A DNA stretch of 31,913 bases from JAISGQ01 sp045534445 (GCA_045534445.1 JAZSJQ010000025.1:1-31913); one strand, 5' to 3'; counted from the first letter of the stretch, positions 9,183-17,663 are shown. Program-made: numbers and translations. The notes: a model not told the origin generated them from the letters alone.

Positions 9183-10433
9183 ATGCCTGCATTGTCAAAC
9201 GAAAGAACAAGAAAACTTCAGACGAACAGCAGGAGAGCAAGAGGAAATACGATCGATGAAGAGGTGGCAAAGCTCAGCTTTAAAGAACGCTGGAAGCTTC
9301 TGATAAGCGAAATGTATACTACTGCAACAGACAGGAGTATGGGTTTTGACATCTGGATATTGGTTGTTGTTCTTGTGCTGCTTGCACTCGGACTTATCAT
9401 GATGTACTCGGCAAGCTACGCTTACGCTCAGTACTATCAGGATGGCGACAGTACCTATTACCTGCGCAGACAGCTTCTGTTTGCGGTGGTGGGAATAATC
9501 GCCATGCTTGTAGCATCACTTCTGCCCATGTGGTTTATAAAGAGAGTCACATGGTATGTTGTTGGAATTTCGGTGGTACTGCTCATTGCGGTTCTTATCG
9601 TGTCCGATGAGAGCCAGAAGCGCTGGATAAGAATAGGAAGCTTTTCCTTCCAGCCCTCCGAAATAGGAAAACTTGCAATAATAATCTACCTCGCCCAATA
9701 CATGGCGAAAAATACATGGCGGATACAGACTCTTAAGTACGGTCTTATAAGATGCGCACCCGTATTTCTGCTTATCGCAGGACTTACGGTTATCGAGACT
9801 CATCTTTCCTGCTTTGTTCTCATGTGCCTTATCGCCATAACTATAATGTATATCGGCGGCACACCGAAAAAATGGCTGCTGGTGGTTCTCGGAACCGTTG
9901 CGGCACTGGGTCTGATACTGATTTTCGCTACGGACTACATGAAGGAGCGAATCGATGTCTGGAACGACCCCTTTAATGACGGCTTCGGCGGTCTCGGCGC
10001 AGGCTGGCAGAATATCCAGGCGCACTACGCATTGGCTTCGGGCGGCCTTTTGGGTCAGGGTATAGGAAACTCAAGGCAGAAATATCTGTATATAGCAGAG
10101 CCTCAGAATGACTTTATCTTCGCAGTAATCGGCGAGGAGCTGGGCTTTGTGGGCGCTGTTGCAATAATGATAATCTTTGCACTGTTCGTATGGCGCGGAC
10201 TTTCGGTCAGTATGTCAAATCCCGACCGCTTTGCAAGGCTTTTGGGAGTCGGCATTACTGCCCAGATAGGCTGGCAGACCCTGCTCAACATCGGCGTTGT
10301 CACAAGATTCCTTCCAAACACCGGCATAAGCCTGCCCTTCTTCTCCTACGGAGGCACGGCGCTTGTCATGCTGCTGTTCTCGGTGGGACTTCTGTTGGCG
10401 GTCAGCCGAGGGGCATCAAAGAAAACGATCTAG
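9183..10433 (+). CDS. ftsW: SEDS peptidoglycan glycosyltransferase FtsW
   Basis: This 416-residue SEDS protein polymerises lipid II at the septum together with the class B PBP encoded upstream. After a cytoplasmic tail of about 55 residues, the first membrane helix ends in LIMMYSAS. Visible SEDS motifs are RWIRIGSFSFQPSEIGKLA, the helix with ETHLS (a variant of the E/QPDLGT block), GGLLGQGIGNS, and EPQNDFIFAVIGEELG. The last contains the aspartate equivalent to the proposed catalytic Asp of FtsW/RodA. The C-terminus has GISLPFFSYGG. The ATG at 9183 follows GAAAGGGGA. Locus context favours FtsW over RodA; SpoVE is the same type. murG follows after 25 bases. Confidence 0.93.
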   Translation: MPALSNERTRKLQTNSRRARGNTIDEEVAKLSFKERWKLLISEMYTTATDRSMGFDIWILVVVLVLLALGLIMMYSASYAYAQYYQDGDSTYYLRRQLLFAVVGIIAMLVASLLPMWFIKRVTWYVVGISVVLLIAVLIVSDESQKRWIRIGSFSFQPSEIGKLAIIIYLAQYMAKNTWRIQTLKYGLIRCAPVFLLIAGLTVIETHLSCFVLMCLIAITIMYIGGTPKKWLLVVLGTVAALGLILIFATDYMKERIDVWNDPFNDGFGGLGAGWQNIQAHYALASGGLLGQGIGNSRQKYLYIAEPQNDFIFAVIGEELGFVGAVAIMIIFALFVWRGLSVSMSNPDRFARLLGVGITAQIGWQTLLNIGVVTRFLPNTGISLPFFSYGGTALVMLLFSVGLLLAVSRGASKKTI

Positions 10434-10458
10434 CAATATAATAAAAGGTGGTCATACT

Positions 10459-11580
10459 ATGAAAGTGTTACTGGCAGGCGGCGGAACAGCCGGTCATATC
10501 AATCCTGCTATCGCTATCGCGGGCTATATCAAGGAACAGCAGCCTGATGCGGAGATACTCTTCGTGGGTACTCCCTGGGGCATGGAGTCAAAGCTTGTCC
10601 CTGCACAGGGCTATCGCTTTGAGGGCATGAAGGTCGCAGGCTTCCAGAGAAAGATATCCTTTACCAATGTAAAGAGAAATGCTCAGGCCTTGTGGTATCT
10701 TGCAAATTCTTCAAAGAGAGCCACTGAGATAATCAAGGATTTCGAGCCTGACATAGCTATCGGCACAGGCGGATATGTGGCAGGCCCCATACTGAGAAAA
10801 GCCGCAAAGATGGGCGTTCCTGTTATAATCCACGAATCCAATGCCTTCCCCGGCATGACCACAAAGATGCTTGCTCCCGATGCAAAGTGTGTAATGCTGG
10901 CTGCTGAGGATGCTCAGAAGCGCATAAAGGACGCACAGAGCTTTGCCGTTACAGGCAACCCCATCCGTGCAGAAATGCTGACCTATGACAAGGAGCAGGC
11001 GAGGCGCGAACTCGGAATAGATGACAGACCTCTCATTCTTTCCTTCGGCGGCTCTCTTGGTGCCAGAACCATAAATGAGTCAATGCTTGGAATGCTTATC
11101 CGCAGTGCAAAGGACGGAAAGTACAATCACATTCACGGCTACGGTCAGTACGGCTCCTTTGTTCCCGAGACCCTTAGAAACGAGGGCATTGATACAGACA
11201 AGTGCGATAACCTTGATGTCCGTGAATACATAAACGATATGCCCAGAGTTCTCGCGGCAGCAGACCTCGTCATCTGCCGTTCAGGCTCAATGACCCTGTC
11301 TGAGATCCAGGCTCAGGGCAAGCCCTCCATTCTTATCCCTTCTCCCAACGTAGCGGAGAATCATCAGTACTACAATGCAATGGCACTTGTTGACAGACAC
11401 GCCGCAAAGTGCATTGTTGAGAACGAGCTCAATTACGAGAAGCTCATGGAGGAGATAGACGATCTTGCTTCCGACAAGGATAAGCTGAAGCTTATGGGCG
11501 AGAACGCAAAGAAACTTGCTATCACAGATGCCTGCGCAAGGATCTATGATATCGTAATGAAATACGCCAAAAAGGCATAA
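10459..11580 (+). CDS. murG: Lipid II synthase MurG (UDP-GlcNAc transferase)
   Basis: MurG adds GlcNAc to lipid I on the cytoplasmic membrane face, giving lipid II. The 373-residue protein starts MKVLLAGGGTAGHINPA, the conserved glycine-rich G-loop. It also shows HESNAFPGMTTKML, TGNPIR, the second glycine loop SFGGSLGA, and the donor-binding region ICRSGSMTLSEIQAQGKPSI followed by AENHQYYNA. The start at 10459 is supported by AAAAGGTGG at 10443-10451; longer in-frame starts run into ftsW. The usual family length supports this. It is followed by a hairpin region and murA. Confidence 0.95.
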   Translation: MKVLLAGGGTAGHINPAIAIAGYIKEQQPDAEILFVGTPWGMESKLVPAQGYRFEGMKVAGFQRKISFTNVKRNAQALWYLANSSKRATEIIKDFEPDIAIGTGGYVAGPILRKAAKMGVPVIIHESNAFPGMTTKMLAPDAKCVMLAAEDAQKRIKDAQSFAVTGNPIRAEMLTYDKEQARRELGIDDRPLILSFGGSLGARTINESMLGMLIRSAKDGKYNHIHGYGQYGSFVPETLRNEGIDTDKCDNLDVREYINDMPRVLAAADLVICRSGSMTLSEIQAQGKPSILIPSPNVAENHQYYNAMALVDRHAAKCIVENELNYEKLMEEIDDLASDKDKLKLMGENAKKLAITDACARIYDIVMKYAKKA

Positions 11581-11595
11581 TAAGTGAACCCTGCA

Positions 11596-11641
11596 CACCC
11601 TTTCGACATAGTATGTGGTAAAAATGCTGTTCGAAAGGGTG
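11596..11641 (+). promoter_or_regulatory. Hairpin masking the murA ribosome binding site
   Basis: An 11-base perfect inverted repeat (CACCCTTTCGA at 11596-11606, TCGAAAGGGTG at 11631-11641) encloses a 24-base loop. The right arm contains AAAGGG (11634-11639), the only Shine-Dalgarno-like sequence for the murA ATG at 11649. There is no U-tract, so it does not look like a terminator. Translational control of murA is inferred. Confidence 0.6.
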
Positions 11642-11648
11642 CGTGTTT

Positions 11649-12902
11649 ATGGCAGAAATGATAATCCGCGGAGGTCACAGATTATCGGGAGAGATAAGAC
11701 CTCACGGGGCAAAAAACGCGGCACTTCCCATACTTGCGGCTACCCTTGCCGCAAGAGGAGAGTGCCACATACATAATTGTCCCGACCTCTCAGATGTGGA
11801 GGCGGCGTCCAAGATACTCAGATATCTGGGCTGCCGCGTTACCAAGGAGGGGGACACGGTGGCAGTGGATTCCTCACAGCCCGAAAGGTTTGATATCCCT
11901 GAGAATCTCATGAGGGAAATGCGGTCATCGATTTGCTTTCTCGGAGCGATAGTTGCACGCTTCAGGGAAGCTGAGCTGACCATGCCCGGAGGCTGTGAAC
12001 TGGGACCGAGACCTATTGACCTTCATCTGTCCTCCCTGAGAAAGCTTGGAGCACAGATAGAGGAAAAGCACGGCAAAATATACTGCAAGGCTCCCGACGG
12101 GCTTCACGGAGCGACTGTGACCCTTAGCTTTCCCAGTGTGGGAGCTACCGAAAATATAATGCTGGCGGCAGCCACCGCAGAGGGCACCACCGTCATAACA
12201 AATGCGGCAAGGGAGCCTGAGATAACCGATCTTGCAAATTTCCTCAATTCCTGCGGAGCGCGCATAAGCGGAGCAGGCTGCGGGAGAGTGACCATCGAGG
12301 GTGTGGATAAACTGAATCCTCATTCTCACAGAGTAATTCCCGACCGTATAGAGGCAACCACTTACATGGCGGCAGCTGCAATAACAAAAGGCAGGATAAT
12401 ACTTAAAGATGTATGCACAGACCACCTTAGTCCGGTGCTGTGGACCTTTGAGGAGGCAGGCTGCACACTGAGGGTTGCAGAAAATGAGCTTGAGCTTACC
12501 GCTCCGAATTTTCTCAGCCCCAACAAATTCATAAGAACCATGCCGTACCCGGGCTTTCCCACCGATGTACAGGCGATAATCATGGCAATGACCACAGTGG
12601 CGCAGGGAACAAGCGTATTTGTAGAGACAATATTTGACAACCGATTCAAGCACATATGGGAATTGTGCCGATTGGGAGCGAGGATAAAGACCGAGGGCAG
12701 AGTGGCTGTAGTGGACGGAGTTCCCAAGCTTTTCGGAGCGCAGACCGAATCCACAGACCTTCGCGGCTCGGCGGCACTCATAGTGGCAGGACTTGCGGCG
12801 GAAGGAACTACTACCGTCGGAGGACTCAGACATCTTGACAGGGGCTACGAAGCTCTGGACACAGGGCTTGCCTCATTGGGTGCGGATATAAAGAGAGTGT
12901 AA
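11649..12902 (+). CDS. murA: UDP-GlcNAc 1-carboxyvinyltransferase MurA
   Basis: MurA transfers enolpyruvate from PEP to UDP-GlcNAc, the first committed step of peptidoglycan synthesis. The 417-residue protein has the KNAALPILAA motif with the active-site lysine. Its catalytic cysteine is Cys116 in PGGCELGPRPIDLH, the residue alkylated by fosfomycin in characterised enzymes, so the enzyme should be of the fosfomycin-sensitive type. Later blocks include PDRIEA, PGFPTDVQA and ETIFDNRF. I chose the ATG at 11649 because AAAGGG lies nine bases upstream; the in-frame GTG at 11643 is too close to it. It sits where many Firmicutes have murB or murA. ftsQ follows after 15 bases. Confidence 0.95.
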   Translation: MAEMIIRGGHRLSGEIRPHGAKNAALPILAATLAARGECHIHNCPDLSDVEAASKILRYLGCRVTKEGDTVAVDSSQPERFDIPENLMREMRSSICFLGAIVARFREAELTMPGGCELGPRPIDLHLSSLRKLGAQIEEKHGKIYCKAPDGLHGATVTLSFPSVGATENIMLAAATAEGTTVITNAAREPEITDLANFLNSCGARISGAGCGRVTIEGVDKLNPHSHRVIPDRIEATTYMAAAAITKGRIILKDVCTDHLSPVLWTFEEAGCTLRVAENELELTAPNFLSPNKFIRTMPYPGFPTDVQAIIMAMTTVAQGTSVFVETIFDNRFKHIWELCRLGARIKTEGRVAVVDGVPKLFGAQTESTDLRGSAALIVAGLAAEGTTTVGGLRHLDRGYEALDTGLASLGADIKRV

Positions 12903-12917
12903 AAGGAGGGCATAAAA

Positions 12918-14219
12918 GTGCCTTACGAGAATGATAAAAATACCCGTTCTGACGGAAAAAAATCAGTGACCAGAAAATCGGGAAGCACTGCATCGGGAGA
13001 GAAAAGACCTTCAGCGCCGAGAAGTCAGGGAACAAAGCCCAAGACATCCGAGACCGCATCTCCCCGCAGGGAGACAAAGCCCAAAACCGGCACCGCATCG
13101 GCACGGACCGGAAAGACAGAAAAGCCTGCGTCACCGCAGAAAAGCAGACCTGCGGGAAGCGGCACCAAATCCAACACTTCCCGTCAGGGCACAAAGAAAA
13201 CAACTCCCACCCAAAACAGCAGTGCAAAGGACGATTACAAAAGATTCTCCGAAGATATAAAAACAAGGGAGAAGAATGAAAGAACTGCACCGCAGAAGAA
13301 TGGTCAACGCTCCTCTCAGCGCTCATCGGGAGAAGTGCGAAAGGGAAAGGGAAAATCTCAGTCGCGCTCCAAGCTTATGAGCGTGCTTACATATGCTATG
13401 ATGATCTTTGCCTTTGCGGCGCTTATGGTAACACTGTCGCTGACGGTGTTTTTCAAAACCGACAGCATCAAGGTTGAGATCAACGGAAAGGCATACTATA
13501 CGGAGGAGAAGATCATTGAGACCTCGGGAATTGAGATCGGGCAGAATATTTTCTCCATCGACCTTGAGGCAGTTGAGGCAGAGGTGGAAAGCGAGCTTCC
13601 CTATATTGAAAAGTGCGAGATAAGGCGAGCGCTTCCCACAGGCATAAGGATAAACATCATAAGTGCAGAGCCTGCAGGAGTAGTGACTCTTAATACAGGC
13701 GCCCGCGTTATTATAAGTGCAGAGGGAAAGTCTCTTGAAAAGCTCAATCCTCTGTCTGATGCGGCTGCATCTGAGACCGATATACCCGAAGTATCGGGGA
13801 CTGATATGTCGCAGACCGACCTGCCTTCTGAAGGCTCTGCGTACTACGGAGACCATTCTGCATTCGTTGATGAAAAAGCACTTCCCGAGATAGTGGGGCT
13901 TATAGTGTTTGACGGAACCGAACCCGGTGAATATATAGTAACTGCGGATGAAACAGCCATGGCGACTCTCGGTCAGCTTATCGAGCTTCTTGTCAAGTAT
14001 GATCTCCCTCCCCATAAAATAGACCTTTCAGCAGGCGATCTTTATGCGTATTATGATAACCGCATAGTTATCAAGCTTGGTTCGGGTGCGGACCTTGAAG
14101 CAAAGATACAGCTTGCAAGCGAGATAATCCTCAATAAGCTTTCCGAATATGATTCGGGAAGAGTTGACGTGTCTGCGGTGAACAAGGGATATTTCACTCC
14201 TGAGTATATGCTTGATTGA
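12918..14219 (+). CDS. ftsQ: Cell division protein FtsQ/DivIB
   Basis: This bitopic division protein stabilises FtsL and the PBP-FtsW synthase. The 433 residues divide into a very long, disordered, basic cytoplasmic tail rich in Lys, Ser, Thr and Pro (1-150), one transmembrane helix (about 154-179), a POTRA domain starting near TDSIKVEINGKAYYTEEKI, and a beta domain. An insert of Ser/Asp/Glu-rich sequence (about residues 290-320) interrupts the extracellular part. The GTG start at 12918 follows AAAGGAGGG with good spacing. The tail is much longer than in most FtsQ/DivIB proteins. Identity rests on the POTRA-like pattern and the position before ftsZ. Confidence 0.9.
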   Translation: MPYENDKNTRSDGKKSVTRKSGSTASGEKRPSAPRSQGTKPKTSETASPRRETKPKTGTASARTGKTEKPASPQKSRPAGSGTKSNTSRQGTKKTTPTQNSSAKDDYKRFSEDIKTREKNERTAPQKNGQRSSQRSSGEVRKGKGKSQSRSKLMSVLTYAMMIFAFAALMVTLSLTVFFKTDSIKVEINGKAYYTEEKIIETSGIEIGQNIFSIDLEAVEAEVESELPYIEKCEIRRALPTGIRINIISAEPAGVVTLNTGARVIISAEGKSLEKLNPLSDAAASETDIPEVSGTDMSQTDLPSEGSAYYGDHSAFVDEKALPEIVGLIVFDGTEPGEYIVTADETAMATLGQLIELLVKYDLPPHKIDLSAGDLYAYYDNRIVIKLGSGADLEAKIQLASEIILNKLSEYDSGRVDVSAVNKGYFTPEYMLD

Positions 14220-14293
14220 CCTCGGATAAACACGTTATATTGGGTGAGTGAAAAAATAAATTACAAAATGTAGAAAAATTCATATATTGTGCA

Positions 14294-14322
14294 TTGCATT
14301 TTTGAAATTAATGTGTTAGCAT
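14294..14322 (+). promoter_or_regulatory. Probable ftsZ promoter
   Basis: TTGCAT at 14294-14299 is 17 bases from TAGCAT at 14317-14322, which carries an extended TGn element (TG at 14314-14315). A small hairpin follows in the leader (GCCCT 14341-14345 with AGGGC 14355-14359). The 180-base AT-rich gap after ftsQ supports separate ftsZ transcription. Confidence 0.5.
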
Positions 14323-14399
14323 ATCATATAGGATTATTCAGCCCTTATTACGGCAGGGCATAAAATACAGGAATTAATCAAATCCGAGGGGGATTATCA

Positions 14400-15527
14400 A
14401 TGTCATTTACTTATGATACTGACATGGACAGACTGGTACAGATCAAGGTTATCGGTGTTGGCGGCGGCGGCGGAAACGCTGTAAACCGCATGGTACAGAT
14501 GGGCGTAACAAGTGTTGAGTTCATTTCTGTAAATACTGACCTTCAGGCTCTTATGAGTTCTCAGGCTACCCACAAGATCCAGATAGGCGACAAGATCACC
14601 AGAGGCAAGGGCGCAGGCTCCGATCCCTCCAAGGGTCAGAGAGCCGCAGAGGAAAGCAGAGAGGATATCGAAGCAGCACTCAAGGGCACCGATATGTGCT
14701 TTATTACCGCAGGCATGGGTGGCGGCACCGGCACAGGTGCAGCACCTGTAATCGCGGAAATCGCAAAGGAAATGGGCATACTTACCATCGGTATCGTCAC
14801 AAAGCCCTTCGCATTTGAAGGAAGACGCCGTATGGAGCAGGCAGAGAGCGGTATAGCAGCACTTCGCGAGCATGTTGACTCTCTGGTTGTTATCCCCAAT
14901 GAGCGACTCAAGATGGTCTCAGAGCAGAAGATCACTCTTATCAATGCATTCTCCGTTGCTGACGATGTTCTCCGTCAGGGCGTTCAGTCCATCTCAGACC
15001 TTATCATGCATACCGGTGTCGTCAACCTCGACTTTGCTGACGTTACCACTATCATGAAGGACGCAGGCTATGCTCACATGGGTATCGGCCGTGCCGCAGG
15101 CAAGGAGAAGGCTTCCCTTTCCGCTCATGCGGCAGTATCCAGCCCGCTGCTTGAGACTTCAATCAACGGCGCACGAGGCGTTATCATCAACTTTACAGCT
15201 TCCAGCGATATCGACCTTGATGATATCGACCTTGCAGCAACCATGATCACCAAGGCGGCTCATCCCGACGCAACCATTATCTGGGGTTTTGCACAGGATG
15301 ACAATCTCGATGATGAGATGATTGTAACCGTTATTGCAACAGGCTTCTCCACTGACGGTTCCGCTCCTTCTGTTGCAGCTTCCGCTTCTGCAGCGGCATC
15401 TGCACCTGCAGCAACCGTAAATGAAGCACCTGCAGCAGCACCTGCTTCTGTAATCGATGACGAGGATTCTGAGGACGAGGAATTCATCAAGCTGATGGAT
15501 CTCTTCAAGCGTAATCCCGGCAAATAA
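14400..15527 (+). CDS. ftsZ: Cell division GTPase FtsZ
   Basis: FtsZ is the tubulin-like GTPase that forms the division ring. In 375 residues it shows the GTP-binding glycine loop GGGGGNAVNRM near residue 20, the tubulin signature GGGTGTG at 107-113, the T5 and T6 regions (KPFAFEGRRRM, IPNERL), and the T7 catalytic-loop block NLDFADVTTIM. An Ala/Pro/Ser-rich linker follows the core. The C-terminal peptide reads EEFIKLMDLFKRNPGK rather than the common D-I-P-x-F-L-R type. The ATG at 14400 follows GAGGGGGAT. ftsA is not present upstream. The gene ends at a strong terminator. Confidence 0.97.
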   Translation: MSFTYDTDMDRLVQIKVIGVGGGGGNAVNRMVQMGVTSVEFISVNTDLQALMSSQATHKIQIGDKITRGKGAGSDPSKGQRAAEESREDIEAALKGTDMCFITAGMGGGTGTGAAPVIAEIAKEMGILTIGIVTKPFAFEGRRRMEQAESGIAALREHVDSLVVIPNERLKMVSEQKITLINAFSVADDVLRQGVQSISDLIMHTGVVNLDFADVTTIMKDAGYAHMGIGRAAGKEKASLSAHAAVSSPLLETSINGARGVIINFTASSDIDLDDIDLAATMITKAAHPDATIIWGFAQDDNLDDEMIVTVIATGFSTDGSAPSVAASASAAASAPAATVNEAPAAAPASVIDDEDSEDEEFIKLMDLFKRNPGK

Positions 15528-15542
15528 TTACTGATTGACATA

Positions 15543-15590
15543 AAACTCACAACCGATAAACTGTGTTTTTCGGTTGTGAGTTTCTGTTTT
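15543..15590 (+). terminator. Intrinsic terminator of ftsZ
   Basis: AAACTCACAACCGA (15543-15556) pairs with TCGGTTGTGAGTTT (15570-15583), followed by CTGTTTTT. It marks the end of the dcw cluster. The rest of the 358-base gap to 15886 (15592-15777) is AT-rich; I see no gene or RNA in it. Confidence 0.9.
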
Positions 15591-15777
15591 TGAAAATATA
15601 AGGTCGATAACATGGAGTAATTGGCGAAGGAGGAAAAGTTGTTTGTCAAACTTCACGAAAAAACCTGATTATAGTCGAAATTAGAAAGCTAAAACAACAA
15701 ATTTGTGCAATGTTTATAGGCAAGTAAGGGTCAAATTAACAATTTATTAAATATTGAACAAATTATGAAATTACCTA

Positions 15778-15806
15778 TTGCTTTACTAAACATAATGTGC
15801 TACAAT
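15778..15806 (+). promoter_or_regulatory. Promoter of the DivIVA-like gene
   Basis: TTGCTT (15778-15783) and TACAAT (15801-15806) are 17 bases apart, and the -10 carries an extended TGn (15798-15800). A short GC-rich hairpin (CCGC/GCGG near 15838-15850) lies in the leader. Confidence 0.75.
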
Positions 15807-15885
15807 ACACTCAGATTAATTATGAGATATTATATGCCGCCGTGCAGCGGTGCGATATACTTGCCAAGGAAAGGGGGCGGATTCG

Positions 15886-17175
15886 ATGGAGTATGTACAG
15901 GGAAAGCAGTTTAAAAGAGCTTTGATCGGTTACAAGCGTTCTGCTGTTGACGACGAAATGCTCAGCCTGCTCAATCAGGTTGATGTCATGGTTCGCGATC
16001 AGGAAAATATGCGCACTCAGATCAATACCCTGGAAGGCGAAAAGTCTGCTATTGTCAACGAACGCGACAGACTTTCCGGTTCCGTTACATCCATGAGCGC
16101 ACAGATCGTCCAGCTCGAGCAGAACCTTCAGATCGCACAATCTACATCGGATAATTTACGCCTGACTATCGAAGCAGGAAATGCTGAGAGAAATACTCTG
16201 CAGGCAACCTGCGATCAGCTCCGTGTCCGTGACCGTGAGTACGCAATGAGAGAGAGAGAGTTTACTGAGCTTCAGAGTTCGGTATCCTCCATTATGTCTG
16301 TAACCAAGCGTGCAACGGACAGATTGTTCCAGCGTGCAGTTGATAACCAGGAGCAGGTTACCGCTATTGCAGGCGATGCTGCAAAGGAAGTTGCAAATAT
16401 CCGTGCAAGTATGTCTGCGGTGAGAATCGAGCTTAACAACGCAATGGACGATCTTCAGGACAGACTTGACAGAATCGACGCAACCCTCACCGGTGCAGTT
16501 CATAAGCTCGTTGCTGTAAAGCACGATAACGGACTTCAGCCCGGTGCCGGTTCAACTGATATAAATGCCGAGGTCGAACGTCTGCTTTCCATGAGAGCCG
16601 GCGAAGTTGACTACGCAGGCGGAAAGGGTTATTCTGTTCCTGTTCTCGGACCTTACAGTGCAAAGTTCCTTGCTGATACCTCCAAGGCAGTCAAGGAAAA
16701 CGGTACTGTTGATGTAAGAAAGGCAAATCCCTCTCCCTTTGATTCCACAAAGGGCTCAATCGGCGAGGCAAACAGACTTCTCAATGAGACTCCGAGCTTT
16801 GCAGAGCCCGTTGTTGAAGAGGAAGTGATAGTTGTCCCCGAGCAGAAGATAGGCTTCTCCGCAGGTGAAGAATACAATGATATCGAGACCATTGAGTCTG
16901 AGCCTGCAATATATGCAGAACCTGTTTACACCGATGCAGACGATACTGTTTATGCAGAGGCAGCTCAGACGGTTGTGACCGACGCTCCCATGTACATTGG
17001 CGACAGCGTAGTATCTGCCGGTGCAGGTACCATGCAGATGGGCAGAGCTTCCTTCGTCGAATATGCAGAAGAGCCCAAGGCAGCACCTGCCGCCCCCAAA
17101 AAGGTTGCAGTGGAGAGCAGGGTGAAGGCTCCGGCAAAGGTCAAGGTATACTACCGCAGACCTGCAAAGAGATAA
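15886..17175 (+). CDS. DivIVA-like coiled-coil protein downstream of ftsZ
   Basis: This 429-residue protein was not matched to a named family with certainty. Its N-terminus (FKRALIGYKRSAVDDEMLSL, residues 9-28) resembles the membrane-binding start of DivIVA/GpsB proteins, F-x(n)-G-Y-x3-x-V-D. A long predicted coiled coil follows (about 30-215), then a disordered half rich in Glu, Ala, Val and Tyr, and a strongly basic tail ending in KVKVYYRRPAKR. There is no membrane segment. It could be a polar or septal scaffold; that is inference from the N-terminus and from the position after ftsZ. The ATG at 15886 follows GGGGGCGG. It has its own promoter and terminator, so it is a single-gene unit. Confidence 0.6.
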   Translation: MEYVQGKQFKRALIGYKRSAVDDEMLSLLNQVDVMVRDQENMRTQINTLEGEKSAIVNERDRLSGSVTSMSAQIVQLEQNLQIAQSTSDNLRLTIEAGNAERNTLQATCDQLRVRDREYAMREREFTELQSSVSSIMSVTKRATDRLFQRAVDNQEQVTAIAGDAAKEVANIRASMSAVRIELNNAMDDLQDRLDRIDATLTGAVHKLVAVKHDNGLQPGAGSTDINAEVERLLSMRAGEVDYAGGKGYSVPVLGPYSAKFLADTSKAVKENGTVDVRKANPSPFDSTKGSIGEANRLLNETPSFAEPVVEEEVIVVPEQKIGFSAGEEYNDIETIESEPAIYAEPVYTDADDTVYAEAAQTVVTDAPMYIGDSVVSAGAGTMQMGRASFVEYAEEPKAAPAAPKKVAVESRVKAPAKVKVYYRRPAKR

Positions 17176-17180
17176 AATCT

Positions 17181-17212
17181 ACAGGCACAGCGATTCCGCT
17201 GTGCCTGTTTTT
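17181..17212 (+). terminator. Intrinsic terminator of the DivIVA-like gene
   Basis: ACAGGCACAGCG (17181-17192) and CGCTGTGCCTGT (17197-17208) form a 12-base perfect stem with an ATTC loop, followed by TTTT. Confidence 0.92.
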
Positions 17213-17321
17213 GTAATATAAGCATTTTCATAATTAAAAAAAGAAAGATGCATATTTATACTGAGGTCAAATCAGTTTCCTAAAGCAGCGCAACTTAACC
17301 GTTGAATAGAAGTATAATAAA

Positions 17322-17357
17322 GACCCGACCTGATAAATCATAGGTCGGGTCAAGTTT
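17322..17357. terminator. Terminator hairpin between convergent units
   Basis: GACCCGACCT (17322-17331) and AGGTCGGGTC (17342-17351) form a 10-base stem. On the plus strand it is followed by AAGTTTTT; on the minus strand by TTTATTAT. It most likely serves the minus-strand gene ending at 17358 and backs up the previous terminator. Confidence 0.75.
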
Positions 17358-17663
17358 TTAGTTCTTTCCGCGCTTGCGGAAGCCCTTTGCGTCGGGCTGG
17401 ATTTCAGAAACATCGTCATCGCCGTCATCAGTAAAGAGATTTTCCAGATCATGGGAATCCACAGGGTTGCTTTTTTTCAGAGTGGCAGAAAATTTATAGA
17501 ACCTGATAGATGCCATAATGAAGAAAAATACCATTATAGAATAGGGGACCCACTTGGGATACCCGTCATAGACCCAATCATTGAGGCCGTATATGATGAT
17601 GCCGATGATAATAAAATCCATTATAGCGAGCAGCAGATGTTTTGCAGTAGTAAATCTGAACAC
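17358..17663 (-). CDS. Small two-helix membrane protein, unknown function
   Basis: A 101-residue protein with two predicted membrane helices (LLLAIMDFIIIGIIIYGL and YSIMVFFFIMASIRF), then a cytoplasmic tail with an acidic patch (FTDDGDDD) and a basic end (GFRKRGKN). No family was recognised. I chose the GTG at 17663 because GGAGG lies eight bases upstream; in-frame ATGs at 17678 and 17705 have no ribosome binding site. It lies after the acidic-repeat gene on the same strand but is separated from it by a terminator. Its own promoter may be TTGTAT-N17-TAAATT just upstream (weak). Confidence 0.6.
   Translation of the reverse strand: MFRFTTAKHLLLAIMDFIIIGIIIYGLNDWVYDGYPKWVPYSIMVFFFIMASIRFYKFSATLKKSNPVDSHDLENLFTDDGDDDVSEIQPDAKGFRKRGKN

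Noticed and set aside
15639..15668. Tiny reading frame after GGAGG (TTG start) downstream of the ftsZ terminator
   Set aside because: Only about nine codons, no promoter between the terminator and it, and no sign of conservation to judge from.
17221..17321. Small RNA gene between two terminators
   Set aside because: AT-rich sequence without a convincing promoter; the TATAAT-like word near 17313 has no suitable -35.
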